This document shows positions 1-11,949 of a stretch of 64,000 nt of DNA, in pieces. The DNA comes from Lycorma delicatula (taxonomy: Eukaryota > Arthropoda > Insecta > Hemiptera > Fulgoridae), in the NCBI RefSeq assembly GCF_047948215.1, contig NC_134456.1:15780230-15844229 (forward strand), read 5' to 3'. The first letter of the stretch is position 1. Each line of letters begins with the position of its first letter. The position numbers and the translations under genes were made by a program. The notes beneath the pieces are model-generated. The model did no database searches and was not told the origin of the DNA. It worked only from the letters and a program-made list of their open reading frames with translations.

Positions 1-120
1 TTAATTTTAGCTTTTTACATTTTAAAAATTTCAGAACAATTGTTTTGAAATTTTTAAAATGTTTTAAATTTTATTAACAAGCAATTTTTACAAAATAAAA
101 TGTAAAAAGCTAAAATTAAT
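1..120. repeat. Short inverted-repeat element (MITE-like)
   Basis: Bases 1-24 are the exact reverse complement of 96-119, giving a 24 bp terminal inverted repeat that begins TTAATTTTAGC. A second inverted repeat (about 21-58) sits inside the left half with one mismatch. Such AT-rich foldback elements with no coding capacity are typical of MITEs. The left tip is at the window edge, so its true end and target duplication cannot be seen. Confidence 0.6.
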
Positions 121-1130
121 GCGTAAATGTAAACAAAGAAGAATTTATTAAAATAAGAAATATCATCGAAGATGGGCTTTGGCTTGAAAACGTTTTGATG
201 AACATAAAAAAGTAAAGGTAGGAGTGTTCTCTAATTCTGTACTTTGCGGAGGCTATAAAAATAATATTGTATTATATTTTTACTTTTTCAAACATTACAT
301 ACCTCTTATCAAATAATTATTAAAAAATAAATACTTAAATCCACTAGGTACAATAAAAGCAGTAGCAGCTCATAGCTAAAATTAGTGGCGATGTTGCTCC
401 AGAAAATTTTTAGCTTTTGTTTCATAATTTTCTAAGAGGAAACAAACATCTATAAAATGTTAAAGTTTTCTATAAAAAAAAGAATCGATCAGAGTAACTA
501 GAAGCAGGATAATAATTTAATTCTACACTATATCACATTCAAGAATAAGGTACATGGTTTTAAGCACAACAGATGCAGAAAAAAAAATACCTTCCACCAG
601 CATGCAAGGGTCAGCACTGCGGGAGCGACAGTGCTCTCTCTCCCTTATAGCCTTGTGTGCAACTTCCTATGTGTGCACATGCAGAACAACCAAACACCAC
701 ACTGCTGGAACTGTGAAAAGCACAGTTTCATACAAAGATTTTTGTATCTTTTTCATAAGTTGTGAAATGGCTACTAACATTAAGCTCAGGGATTATATAT
801 TGTACAAGTGCATAAAAAGAATTAAAGAAAAAAGGAATTAATATCTAGTGGAAATAGGAGTGCTGCAGTTCCTAAGTGCCTATATGCAAGCCGTCACTGA
901 ATAAAAGGTACGAACACTCATCTATATATAGTGATTTCAGAGCTTTAACTCAATCATCAGCAGACCAATTTTTTTGTAAAATTCACAATTATAAATAAAA
1001 TATAGTTATTTAAAAAAAAAAATAGTTAAAATTTTAGAATCATTAGTAAAAATTTCCTATATCCCATGGTAACATAGGAGTTTTCATGTTATGAGTTATT
1101 TAAAAAAAAACTTTATTTATAACTATGTAC
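121..1130. other. AT-rich stretch, nothing recognised
   Basis: I see no supported gene here. A 95-codon ORF at 554-841 has no recognisable domain, and its composition resembles non-coding DNA. Confidence 0.6.
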
Positions 1131-1136
1131 AGGTGG

Positions 1137-2128
1137 TCAGGAAGTCACCGTACCCTTAAAGTTAATGAAAAGTATGAGTTAGGAGATTTGTTTAGAACAT
1201 ATGGTATTTTCATTGGGATCAGTTGGCAACAGTTTTTTACGTCACACACTCTGAGCAAAAGACAGTTGTGCAAAAATGGTTGACATGAGTAGTTACAGCA
1301 TCGAGGAGTAGTTAATGATAAGTGTAAGAGGTTCATGAACAACATATGAATCAAACAATGAAGCTAATTAGCAATATGTTTCGGTAATAAGCCGCCATCA
1401 CAAAACAACAATGTTGGCTTGGGTAAATGTGCATTTGAAATAGGCAGTGTTAAAGATAGACCACAGAGTGGATAAAAGTTAATGCAGTTGGAAACACGCA
1501 TTGCTGTTGCATTTTCCATTGAACAATTCCTAATGAAATCAACTTGTAAATGGTCAGCTAAACTTCATATACCACAGACAACAACGCAAGATCATATGAA
1601 AAAGGACTTGAAAGTTAGGCCGTTTCGTCCAATGTTCATCACTGGACTGTCAGACTGCAAACATGGAACGTCGTGCTGCATCCTGTTGAGCTTTATTAGA
1701 AAAATTCCCTGCTGCAGTGCACCGTGTAAAGGTGCTTTTTACAGACAAATTTGCAATTTATTGCAGTTCATATGCCAGAAATTTGTTATTTTGGGTGAAA
1801 GAAAATCCTATTATGCAACATAGATGGAAAGAAATACCGCATGTCATAATATGAGCTGGAATGACAACTCGTCATTTGCTTGGTTCATATTTTTTTGATG
1901 GGCCAATGAATGCACAAACTTAAGATGTTGAATGCACGATTAATACCACAACTTCAAGAGAAGGATCTCATGGAACAAGTACAGTTGCAGCAGAATGTAA
2001 TACCTGCACATGTTGCTAAATCAGTCCACGTGTTCCAGGATGTTGGATTGGCTGCGGTATTCCAGTGTCACCAGCTCCATTATCATGACCACTATGAAGT
2101 CCTGATTTTAACACACCATTATTTTTAG
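1137..2128 (+). pseudogene. IS630/Tc1-like transposase pseudogene (DUF4817-type)
   Basis: A decayed DDE transposase readable by switching frames. GSVKDRPQSG (1443-1472) is the linker after the DNA-binding helix-turn-helix. It is followed by an HTH-like block up to RPFRPMF (about 1640), then VLFTDKFAIYC near 1728-1760, where the first catalytic Asp of the family (usually FTDE) survives but the next Glu is Lys. HVII*AGMT and YFFDGPMN follow at 1839-1912, then IPVSPAPL near 2060. There are several frameshifts and in-frame stops, including a TGA at the Trp of the IWAGM motif, so it cannot encode an active enzyme. No terminal repeats were identified. The family (IS630-type cut-and-paste transposase with an N-terminal HTH) is common in hemipteran genomes. 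Confidence 0.75.
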
Positions 2129-2340
2129 AAATTCTAAAACACCAATAGAAGATGACTTTTCACATTCGTTTTTATTTTCAATCTCAACTAACATACTTAT
2201 ACGGATAGAACATATTTGCATTTTAGTGGAGGTTACTTTTTGAATACATAAAGATTGACGGTAAATACAAACCCTATTAATTTTGTGTGAAAAGTTGTCT
2301 TTTGTATTCTGCATCTTATAGATAATGGTTCACTTTTTTT

Positions 2341-3850
2341 TCATAAAAAGGTGTGATGAATGGTTCTATAGTCACCACACTCCACAGCATTATTCTTTTT
2401 TGGCAATGCAATAAGCATTGATTTCAGCCAATGTGTTGGAATTTCCCCTGAGCATAATATGAGTTGAAAAACTGGCCAAAACACAATAGACAATTGATCG
2501 TCCTTCAGTAGTTTTAATAGTGTGCCGTGCATTTTTTCAGGTCCGACAGCTTTACTATTTTTCATATTTTTAATTGCTTATATCATGTCTTCTTTCATTT
2601 CATCTTCATCTAGACTTTCTTCTTGACCAGAATTGACATTATCCAGCATACGCTGTGCAGGCCTTGCATCACCAAATAATTCTTTGATGTATTTTTTTCC
2701 ATTTAGCATTTTTGTCATTCTCCTCTAGTATCATATTATCATTTTTGTCTTTCAAGTTATTTAGTACCACTTTACAGTACAAACCAGTGAATACTTTCAT
2801 TTTCTTATGGACATTGAAAAAATCGTGTTTAGTCTACACCTCTTTGATTTTTTGACACTTCATCTTCAGCTATTCATCTTATGGATCTTTCTGCAAATAA
2901 TTCTGCCCAGTCTCATGCACTCATTTCCATTACCTTTCGTCATTCTTTATCACTCGTAAATTCTAATATTTCAGTGGTCATCTATGCATTCCTTCTACTA
3001 CACTGCAAGGCAAGGTGCCTCATTCTGAATTCTAGACTGCCCTAACTTCTACTTTTCCCAGATGACATTTAGGTCTGCTACAGACTGCAATTCCACCATT
3101 AAATCTTTCATTTCTTTCGTAGCATGCATATGAATATCTGATTCTAGCAGCTTGCGATCATTGATCAGTTGTGGTAACGGTGATTTGCCCATCTGTGGAA
3201 AATGTGATTTTAACATAATAACAACTAGGTTGTAATCAGAATTCACATCAGCGCTAGGATATGTCTGCTCACATTTAACATATTTCTTCATGCTGACCTC
3301 TACTGAATTTTGCATTCCAATCGCCCACCCAAGACTATGGTGATTTCACCTCTTAGTGAGTTTTAATAATGTTGCAATCTGTTCATAGAACCACTCGATT
3401 TCCTTGCCATCCTTGTCTGCAGTAAGTGCATAAACTTTAATAATATTCAGAAGACAAATTAGTTAACTTGATTCTTTCCAAAAACAGAACGTAATCCAAA
3501 ACCCCATTGCCAATGTGTTCAACCATCAAAACAGGAGCACCCACTCTGTGACTAGGATCATTCAAACCGGAATAGAAAATCACTGCTTTGTCCAGCTTCA
3601 CACTTCCGCAGCCAATGCCCTCACTAAGTCCAAGAATGTCTGTTATATAATTGCTTCCTCTCTACATCAGTGTTATGCAGTTTACCAGCTTGGAACAGAC
3701 TGTGAATGTTCCGTGTGGCTAATTTTACGTTCCTATTGTTACTGCAGCTTTCATTTGTCAAGGAGTCGGTGCAGCCCCATCTGGAAATCCGATTGGGGGC
3801 TGTTTTACTTCCAGCTGATGATTTTACAATAACTCATGCCATGTTGACTG
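2341..3850 (-). pseudogene. RTE-related LINE ORF2 pseudogene (endonuclease to start of RT)
   Basis: Read from high to low coordinate, it gives an apurinic-like endonuclease and then the beginning of reverse transcriptase. SLFQAGKLHN (about 3690-3660) matches the N-terminus of the endonuclease, DKAVIFYSG lies near 3590, and TYPSADVNSDYNLVV (about 3262) carries the terminal Asp/His block with His replaced by Tyr. A linker ending SLDEDEMKED (about 2610) leads to MKNSKAVGPEKMHG (2565) and IALPKKNNAVECGDYRTI (about 2400), the RT fingers. The copy stops just after the YRTI motif, so the catalytic palm is absent. Several frameshifts. This is a dead non-LTR fragment; its clade is judged from motif wording only. 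Confidence 0.7.
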
Positions 3851-5541
3851 TTGACAATACTCCACTGGTTTCCCCGATGTCTTTTGGGGGATTTTCTATC
3901 AGGGTTTACTCCTCTATAGCATGGTCTCATTTTGAGACCTTGGAGACTCTTCTACACAACCAACACACCATGTACTTGGCTGGGGTACATAAACGTGCCA
4001 CAGGTTCTGATTGCCATTTCATTTCTCCTTCTGTAGGACTAGCACCATATGATGGTTGAATTCAAATAAGTTTTCTCAAATCTAACTTCAACTTAATTTA
4101 TGTAAGCTATTTTTAAAGATTGAAGAAGTATGTTTCATAATATTTGATACAAACATCTCATCATGTAGTTCATGATAATTACTGATCTTAGATTGATTTT
4201 TAATTTTTGTATAACTAGTGTTGTTTTTTTTTAACAAAAAATAATTTCTGAACAAACTGAAAACAGTAATACAAGTATCATCCTACTTCTTGTACCTTTG
4301 CCAGCCTGAGAGTTGAGATAAGATATTGCAGTTATGCAATATACCCAGCTATGTACAGAGTTTGTATGTATCTAAACAAAAAATATTCATTTTTGACTAC
4401 ATGTTCAAATAAAACGAAAATGACAATTTCCCTTTTGTTTTCCTTCTGTCCCCTATTTTGTGTTTTTCTACAGAAATACTTATATCAAGATCAGATTTTA
4501 TTCTCAATACAATGAAAGGCTTATCATGTTTGCTAATAAAACATACTTTTATAAAGCTATGATTATCAAGATATTGAAGATTAAAAAATTGACATCACCA
4601 CCATTTTAGAATTAGTAAATATGATTACAAAATAGGTGATAATTTTTTATTTATTAATTAGAGAAAGTTGCTTAAACATATCTACCCTGTACAAATGTTT
4701 ACATATTTTTGTCCAAAGAAGAGATGGGATGGACAAAAAGTGGTAGATCCAGAAATTAATGAATTAGATACAGCAGAAAGATGACCATTATGAAAGAAAT
4801 AGAAGAAAAATAATACAAATGGTTTGGTTATGACTAAAAAGAGACAGAAAGAGAAAGAATAAACCAAGGTCAGAATGGAAAAGAGACATTTCAAGGTAGA
4901 GTCAGAAAAGAGCATAGTGACCATGATGAAAATAAAGATTGAAAATTAGATAAATATTAAAATGATTCCTCAATCCAATCTTTAGATAAAATTTTTTTTT
5001 AGCAAACACAAAATGGATGGCAGAAGAAAAACGAAGGGGAAATTACCATTTTTTATAGAACTTTTTTGTTCATTTTGAAATGTAGAGGCAAAAAAATGAA
5101 TAGCCAGATACACGTTTTTGTTACACATTCCACATTTTAAGTGGGCATTTTCAGTGAAATATTACCTTCAGATAAAAAGCAGCATCAAAAAAACTTCCTT
5201 ATTATTGTGTCATAATACTCAGCATAACTGTTGTTTTATGGGTGGAGCAAAATGTTAGTTCTTATCTCTAATTTTGTTAATGCATTATAAATTTTAGATA
5301 CCACACTTATAGTCTTTCATCATATAGTATGTAATCAGATTTAGAAAATGTAATATATTTTGTATTGTAATTTTGCATGACCTGGTACATTTTTTAGGTT
5401 ATATTTGTTTATTAGATTTTATCACTTATTCTCATCGGTTCATATTTTTATTTATTACTTTTTCTTTAGTGTTTTTATTTTATGCACTGCTTGCTCGGTA
5501 CTGATTTTTCATGTATGTACATCTTGTGTATGTGTTATGTA
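3851..5541. other. No gene recognised
   Basis: The first ~200 bases may be 5' UTR of the preceding LINE. The rest is AT-rich with no coding signal I trust, apart from the dispersed repeat at 4690-4930. Confidence 0.5.
4690..4930. repeat. Copy A of an inverted dispersed repeat
   Basis: This block matches the reverse complement of about 7470-7760 with scattered substitutions. The best-preserved shared part starts TAGATCCAGAAATTAATGAA. It may be a decayed coding fragment rich in Lys/Glu/Arg (DPEINELDA followed by a K/R-rich run when the other copy is read on its - strand), but the source protein is not recognised. Confidence 0.5.
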
Positions 5542-5899
5542 GTGACCCAAGCATCAGTACAGAATAAGGAAAATTTGAATGCGGCTGCTTCCAGATCAAG
5601 TACAGAAGCGACTGGCACTAGTCATTCTGAATCGACCTCTAATAAAACATCTAATATTATCAGTAAATGATTATCAGTAAAACATATGATGATTATCAGT
5701 AAAACATCTAATATTATCAGTAATGATATCGTTAATAGCAGTGTAACTAATATTAGTGATGGTAAACTGCCTGATAGCCCTTTACATGAATTTATTTCTG
5801 ATACTTTTACGGCAAGTAAACAAGATTTATTAGAAGTTGAACAGAATATGAAGAAACTTGGAATAACTGATGATGCTCAATCAAGATCAGCTAAAAATG
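5542..5899 (+). pseudogene. Exon-like coding block with one in-frame stop
   Basis: One reading frame runs from about 5482 to 5967, broken only by TGA at 5668-5670. From about 5542 the protein is hydrophilic and Ser/Asn-rich (ENLNAAASRSSTEATGTSHS), then LPDSPLHEFISDTF and KQDLLEVEQNMKKLGITDD, which looks like real protein. A possible acceptor AG precedes 5542 and a weak donor GT lies at 5900. The stop falls in a cluster of four imperfect ATTATCAGTAA repeats (5653-5725), suggesting that slippage or duplication introduced it. It could be a decayed exon, an exon with a mis-assigned boundary, or a processed fragment. I do not recognise the protein. The 5' part of the frame (5482-5541) is Cys/hydrophobic-rich and more likely intron. 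Confidence 0.35.
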
Positions 5900-6679
5900 G
5901 TTTGTATACGGTTAGCTTTTTTAATATTTTTTTTTTATTTATTTATTTTCAGTCATTTATTTACTGAAAAATCATTTTTAAGTATCATTTTAAGTTTTCC
6001 TCTGAACATATTAACTATTTTACAGGTCGTAAATATCCATTTATTTTATCTTAACAATTTGCAATACTAAGAAAAGTCCAAGTATAGCGCAGGCTACACT
6101 TTGTATTTAAATCCTTTTGCAGTATTCTTTTTATTTCAATGAATGAATCGATCAGTCAATATTTACTCCCTCAAAATAATATATTTACAGTGGTAGTACA
6201 TAAATATATTTAAAGTATACATATCAATCGCTTTACAAACTGAATTATGCAAGTATAATAATTTCAATTAGGGATCACTAGCAGAAGAGAACTTGAATGC
6301 TAGTGATGGTGCTATTGAGTGAATATAATTACAATCATTTTATAGTTACCACTAACAGTAAAACAATTGTAAATTAAACATAATATTGATTGTAAATTTA
6401 GACAACATAAAAATTTTCACACAACAATAAAATCATGAGTTCAAAATAGATATAGATTGAATAACTGCAGCGCTATCAAGACAAATTTACAAAATTTATT
6501 TTGAAATAAATTTTATCCAATATCTATTCAGTTATTTTCCTAAGTTTAAAGTTACTTAACCTCAAAAATGTAAATTCAATTTGTATCCGGTGTACTAGTT
6601 TGTGACATGCACAATGAAACTGGTCTCCTACATGTAATCATGTAAACCCTTTCTTTTAGCAAAGAATGAGCATATGCAT
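5900..6679. other. No gene recognised
   Basis: AT-rich. After a possible acceptor AG at 6270-6271 there is a short open stretch reading GSLAEENLNASDGAIE then TGA, but its phase does not join the preceding donor, so it is not called as an exon. Confidence 0.5.
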
Positions 6680-6960
6680 AGTACATTTATTTATTTAGCA
6701 TATGGCACTAAAACATAACACTAATTACAGTCAAAATTACAAACAAAGATTTAACAAACTAATATATGCTACTGATTCTGGAGTCGCCATCAGGAAATCT
6801 TCAGGATTCCCTTTATACGCTGTCCTAAGGCAAACTTCTGTGATGTGTCTGACAGTTTGATTTTCACCACACTCACAAAGGGGCTTCTGTGTTTTACCCC
6901 ATTTATACGTAGTACATTGATTTAATGATACAAAAAGATCTGATTTTATTGTTCAAAACT
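6680..6960 (-). pseudogene. 3' end of a LINE: CCHC-type C-terminus
   Basis: The complementary strand reads CECGENQTVRHITEVC (C-x-C-x8-H-x4-C), then YKGNPEDFLMATPESVAYI and a stop at 6737-6739. This is the cysteine/histidine knuckle that ends ORF2 in jockey/R1/I-group LINEs. It is followed by a short 3' UTR with a TAAATAAATAAAT tail on the - strand. The copy is extremely 5'-truncated, with everything upstream of the knuckle missing, as expected from aborted target-primed reverse transcription. Confidence 0.7.
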
Positions 6961-7939
6961 GATAAAATAAGTGTCTTTTTTGTTACTTAAAAATTTGACA
7001 CGAGTTTGCTATTTCAGACATGGCATCCAGATATTTTACTGTTGTAGCTTTTATTATTAATTCAGAACTGCAATTACTTATAGTATCATGAACCACCTCA
7101 CAAGATGTGTAAATTCTGATCTAACTGTTATCTAATATTCATACTGGCCAGCAGCATTTGTAGAAAACTTTATATATTTGGTTTTATCCTGGTTTAAAAT
7201 ACATTATGTTTGAACTATCTTCCAGTTTATCTCTTTATAATCGTTTGTTCATTTTGATTAATTTTATTTTAATTTTCAGTGTAATGTAAATTTTTTTTAT
7301 TTATGTGAAGGTATAGTGAATTTCTTTTTTTGAAGAAGTACTATCATTGTAATAAACATCGCTATTGTTTGTATTTATAGGTTATTTTATTTTATGATAT
7401 CTTTTACTTTTTACTGTCTGTTTTTATCATTATATCATCGCAGTTCAGCATTGGTGTATCAAAGGCTTCACTTTCTTTCCATTCTGGAGTAACTTCTTTA
7501 TTTTCATCATGGTCACTGTTCTTTTCTTAATCTACCTGAAATGTCATTTTTCTGTCATATTTTTGGTTTTCTCTTTCTTTTTCTTTCTCTTTTTAGTACA
7601 TAAACAAATCATTTTGAGTTATTTTTCTTCTATTTCTTTCATTATGTTTATCTTCCTGCTGCATCTAATTCATTAATTTCTGGATCTAGCTCTTTTGCCC
7701 ATACAATTGGAATCTTTAGTCATCTCATCTCTTTTGCTACATTGCTTTATTGGTATATTCTTACCGATTATCCAGTTTTATTACTGTATAGTAATGTTAA
7801 GCAGTATAACATAAGGGAAAGTCAGAAGTAAAGAGATTTATATTTCTAATCCAATCTCTTATCTTGCAACACCAACTTCTATTGTAAATCATTACCTCAT
7901 AGAGCTGTTTGTGGTTGTGATAAATTTCAATTTAAAATG
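6961..7939. other. AT-rich gap
   Basis: No gene is seen. The only structure is the second copy of an inverted dispersed repeat at 7470-7760. Confidence 0.5.
7470..7760. repeat. Copy B of an inverted dispersed repeat
   Basis: Inverted partner of 4690-4930 (see that entry). This copy extends further, with an additional Lys/Glu-rich segment on its - strand. Confidence 0.5.
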
Positions 7940-8870
7940 AATGCTCCCCTTGTCCAATATCACTAAGGAAAAAATACTGACAGTGATATATTATCTCAAT
8001 ATGGAAGTGAAACTAGCTGAGGTTATTTATAGAATGCTGCAGCAATTTATAGAGTGGAATTTATACAGCAATTTATAGAGTTTGAGTGGAATAAAAATCT
8101 ACATAAGGATAGATCACTTTAAAGAAGGTAGGATTTCTCTCTGCGATGAACAACAGAAATTTATGCTTGCGGTCAAAGAATAGTGTCTATATCAATGCAA
8201 TTATCCAAGTGATTCACAATTAACAATGAGTAAAGTTGATAAGTTGTAAGCTAGTTAAATGTTAGGCTGTGGCCTGGCATTTTTAATCCATTGTTCTTTA
8301 AACTTTTGAGAAGTTTGCCTTCTTTGGTTTCCACGTCAATTAACAGGACTTCTACAAAAACAATTATCTGAAAATTTCCCAGAAGCTTTTGAAATATTAT
8401 GAAGATGGTTAGACTGATGTGAATTAACCTTTGGTAAGATATGGGCTTAAAGCTCGGACCTGAAAGTAAGCAACAAAGTTTAGTTTCTGAACACCCTTCA
8501 TCTCCTACAGCAAAAATTCAAAATTCACATGTCTGCGGGTAGGTTGATTATGATAATATTCTGATTTATAGAAGATCCAGTTTTTATTCGCTTCACAGCT
8601 AAATGTGAAACTGTGAATAGTGAAAGCTACTATAAGATACTGTGATCATTGAAGATAAAATTTGAAGTCCAAAAGGTGCAATTTGGCTTCAGTATAGTGC
8701 TTGATCACAAAACAATCCTTTATCTTCATATTGAACTGTGAATAGTGAAAGCTACTATAAGATACTGTGATCATTGAAGATAAAATTTGAAGTCCAAAAG
8801 GTGCAATTTGGCTTCAGTATAGTGCTTGATCACAAAACAATCCTTTATCTTCATATTCTCTGCTTTATAA
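7940..8870 (+). pseudogene. Mariner-like transposase pseudogene 1
   Basis: Frame-hopping translation gives mariner landmarks in order: HFKEGRISLCDEQ (about 8118), SQLTMSKVD (8210), a block equivalent to the family's ARWVPRQLT (PRQLTGL near 8332), PESKQQSLVSEHPSSP (about 8465-8510), and a sheet around the second Asp ending GPVFIRFTAKCETVNSESYY (to about 8633). It lacks the C-terminal catalytic Asp (HDNARPH) region and ends with the tandem duplication at 8609-8857. There are multiple stops and frameshifts. No terminal repeats were identified. Mariner transposases excise and reinsert the element at TA sites; this copy is inactive. Confidence 0.7.
8609..8857. repeat. Perfect 125 bp tandem duplication
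   Basis: The 124 bases 8609-8732 recur exactly at 8734-8857 (period 125), beginning AACTGTGAATAGTGAAAGC and ending CTTCATATT. The two copies show no differences by eye although the surrounding mariner sequence is heavily mutated, so the duplication is much younger than the transposon, or it is an assembly artefact. Confidence 0.9.
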
Positions 8871-9229
8871 TTTAATAATAATAATTTTTTTTCATTTTAC
8901 ATAATTATTTTAAATCAATATTTGTTGTATTTACTAATGCTTCATTTACTTAAATCTTGTTTTTGAAATAAATAATATACTTTTCTCATTCAATATATTG
9001 TGCTTGCTGTTGCTGAGGTTACATTCATCATCCATGGTACAAAAAACATTAGTAAAGTTTTGCAAATGACTTTGTTATTTTAAATTTTTCAAAATTATTT
9101 CCATCACACATTGTACACTTCTCTATCCTTCAAAACCAGTCTTCTAAAAATGTCTGCCTGTGCTCACTCATCATCCTAATAATAAATTAGAACTTTAGGA
9201 GGTCATCTTCACTTGTAAAATGCCTCCCT

Positions 9230-10090
9230 TTTAGACTCTGGGAGAACTGCGTGAAGTCACATGGAGTGAGTTAAAGACCAGGAAGGGTGCTTTAACCCTG
9301 CTCAAATACTCAGAGCAAACTTTAAAGCAGTGTGCTACAGCATTATTGTGTAAAAAAAATCATGTGTTCATCCGTGAGTTTGGGCACAGCTTCTTGAGAG
9401 CTTCAACAACTTTAGGTAGGCATTCCTCAGTATAACACGTCCCTGCAACTGTTTTCTGAGTTTCCAACACAACTCGCTCTAAAACTTCTCTCACACTAAA
9501 AAATATGGCCACCATTTTCTTCTTCATTGATCTGGATTTTCAAATAGCCACAAAGTTCTCCTCATCTTCAAACCCACACTTTGTTCTGAGTCTTGGTCGG
9601 GATGTCATAATAGTACTTCCAAGTTTAATATCACTTGTTACAATACTGTTCACATAAGGAAATTTCCCTTTTTCAAACTTTTTTGCATTTCACAGAAACA
9701 TGAAACACAGTGTGCTATTTGATCACATCAGTCAAGTTATGTGGCACCTAAAGGGTACAAAGCCTTCTAACGTGAATGTGATTTCTAGAATAGGCTGAAC
9801 TACTGGTGCACTAAAGGTCAAGGACATCTCTATTGGGTGGTAGGTCACACACCTGTCTGCCTCAAGAATTTTTTGTGTTGCAACAATGTTGCTGTCAGTC
9901 CAGACAAAGACATTCAGTCTTTGTCCTTGGCCTTGGAGCATCGTGAACGGCAAAATTTCATCTTTGAAATTCTCTTTCCCACCTAAACATTGTTGTACAA
10001 TGAGGGTATCTGCTCCAAGCACAGAAGTTATTTCCTCTAAAGGTTGATCCTTAATCCATGATAAAAATTCTAATGCAAAATTGCCTGGTA
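9230..10090 (-). pseudogene. Mariner-like transposase pseudogene 2
   Basis: Read on the complementary strand: KILEADRCVTYHPIEMSL (about 9872-9820) is the HTH end, and HIHVRRLCTL-VPHNLTD (about 9780-9728) is the equivalent of HLHVRKLCSRW. After that come IVTSDIKLGSTI (about 9645), FEDEENFVAI (9570), AIFFSVREV and QKTVAGTCYTEECLPKV (about 9465-9410), and FLHNNAVAHCFKVCSEYL (about 9360-9305), where the catalytic HHDNAPAH has become HNNAVAH, so the second Asp is lost. It differs from pseudogene 1 in wording and belongs to another mariner lineage, in the opposite orientation about 360 bp away. It carries stops and frameshifts, and the tips are not visible. Confidence 0.75.
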
Positions 10091-10329
10091 TTCAGTTTTC
10101 AACTACTATGACATCATTTCCTCGTTTCACTAACACAGCTAAAAATCAAATGATACACAATGACTAGTGTGACTACAGTATAAGTTGGGATCTGTCAAAC
10201 AAGCGCTAACTTGTAACCGCTTGTGATGAACCACTCTGTTGTATTTCAAAACTTTCCTGCTGCCTTTGTATGAGTTGAACTATCGTACCATGCATATTTT
10301 TTGCAAAGGTGTCTTTGAGGTCATAATGT

Positions 10330-11750
10330 TGTACGCTGCGCCCGTCTAGGCTCATCGTTTACAATTCCAGTGTTATAGGAATATTCTTTTGCGAGCCCAG
10401 TGTCTTTTACTGTTAGTGTCAGTGGCTACAGAAATGTCTCGCGAGAGAAAGTCTTCGTGATCGCCGGCATAAAACCCCTTGACATCTTGGCTACGGAACG
10501 TAGCCAGCGATATATTTCCAAGAAGGGAGGCCTTCTAACGTCACAGCGTACGCGAGAAATGTTAGACCAAGTTTTTGACTCTTGACAAGCTAGGTGGAAC
10601 GATTCTTCTACTGGTCGATACACACATTGTATTTTTCCAAATGTTAGGGACTTGTGAGTGACTAGCTGGGTTTCCCCCAATCGGCATATTACTCAATTTC
10701 TTTCGGGATATGGTGCTTTCAAGGATAGTTTGGCTAGGTTTAGATTGGATTACTCCAGCTTGTGTCTGGACTGTAGGGTCGATGACACGGTGGAACATGT
10801 CCTGTATGTCTTTCCCCGGTACGAAGCTGAGCGTACCAGAGTTGTTAGGGAACTTGAGAGAGTAAACTCCTTCTTTGATCTGCGGGTCACTGGAGGACTC
10901 GCAGAGATTGGGCAATTGTTGCTGGCTTCCTTCGATTCCTCGCCCTGCTCAGGACGACCGAAGGGATCTAGTAGAGTAGGAACCTGGGTCGCTAGGGTCT
11001 GCCTGGACAGTTTGACTGGCCGAAGGTAGGCGCTTTGACAGCAAGCCATGGTTAGCTAGAATTGAGGTTATTAAATAATAAAAGCTGTCAGCGGAACGGC
11101 GACTGCACTGCCGATGGGCATGGAATGCCATGTAGCCATGAGGTGTAGCGGCATCTCGACTAGAGTTTATGAGGTGAATGTCACTTGGGACTCTGCGATG
11201 GATCCGAGTGGGAGTAAGAGTTCTGTGCGCCTCTCCCTAGTGGACTAGACTGGAGTATATAATTTAACCTAAGTGTGTGGTCTGAACTAAGTTGAGTTCA
11301 ACAAGGGAACCGGGACTAAATATTCGTTGTTGCAATCAACATTTTTGGTGGTATGTTGTGTTTTTTGCCTCGAATTACGAGACATTCACGAAATTGGCTC
11401 ATTATAAGTAGAACTAGGCGCAGGGTTCGCACTTCCGCGAGCTTGGTTAGTTATTTCAGAGGAATACAATGTAGGACATTCAAGATGTCCAGACGAGGCC
11501 TACAGGCAATAAGCTGAGTTATTAAATACCGATGCAAATGTCTATCGACAAATTTCTCCCGAGGCATTTACATCAGTGGCATCCCAATCAGGCCAGGCTT
11601 ATTGCTATGAGATGTAAAAGTCAGAGCGCAATAGATGACTCACGTAAACCCCAGCAGGGCATTGAACCGGGGGGGGGGGGGGTTGGCGACCGGAACGTCA
11701 CAAGGCGGGTGTCTTCCCGTACGGGGTTTGGAAGGTGCCCTTTGTATATA
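10330..11750 (+). mobile_element. R1-clade LINE, 5'-truncated 3' portion with GC-rich 3' UTR
   Basis: A GC-rich island in AT-rich DNA. The coding part (10330-11029) is the C-terminal third of an R1-type ORF2, and about 700 nt of 3' UTR follows. The UTR ends with a poly-G run (about 11669-11682), the perfect palindrome CCCGTACGGG (11716-11725) and a short (TA)n run near 11745, which I take as the 3' end. A 3'-end fragment of the same type, with a matching terminal palindrome, was found at 51384-51619. R1 elements often target rDNA, but this copy is dispersed. Confidence 0.7.
10400..11029 (+). pseudogene. R1-type ORF2 C-terminus
   Basis: SGYRNVSREKVFVIAGIKPL and ILATERSQRYI (10421-10530) match the region after the RT thumb in R1 elements. 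A stop and a frameshift separate this from VSPNRHITQFLSGYGAFKD (10675-10730). The terminal zinc-knuckle region reads LCLDCRVDDTVEHVLYVFPRY (10760-10825): two Cys and the His remain, but the last Cys (usually ECPRY) is Phe. The second ORF ends at 11029. Upstream RT and endonuclease domains are missing, so the copy is non-functional. Confidence 0.75.
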
Positions 11751-11949
11751 TATATAAACTGTTCTTATGCCATCAGAAAGAGAATAATTTCAGTGCAGTG
11801 GTATCATTTACAACTAAAATAATACTATTAGTGAGATAGTATATATGTGAAAGGAAAATTCTCCACCATTCTGATCAATAACAGCACTCTTAGTTTACTG
11901 ATCAGAATATTATTAAAACAAACTTGTTATAAATCTGTGAACGTACTGT

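Noticed and set aside
554..841. 95-codon ORF
   Set aside because: No motif, biased composition and no splice context. Chance ORFs of this size are expected.
6272..6322. Possible terminal exon GSLAEENLNASDGAIE
   Set aside because: Its reading phase does not match the only plausible upstream donor at 5900.
8609..8857. CRISPR-like or satellite array
   Set aside because: Only two contiguous copies with no spacers: a simple tandem duplication.
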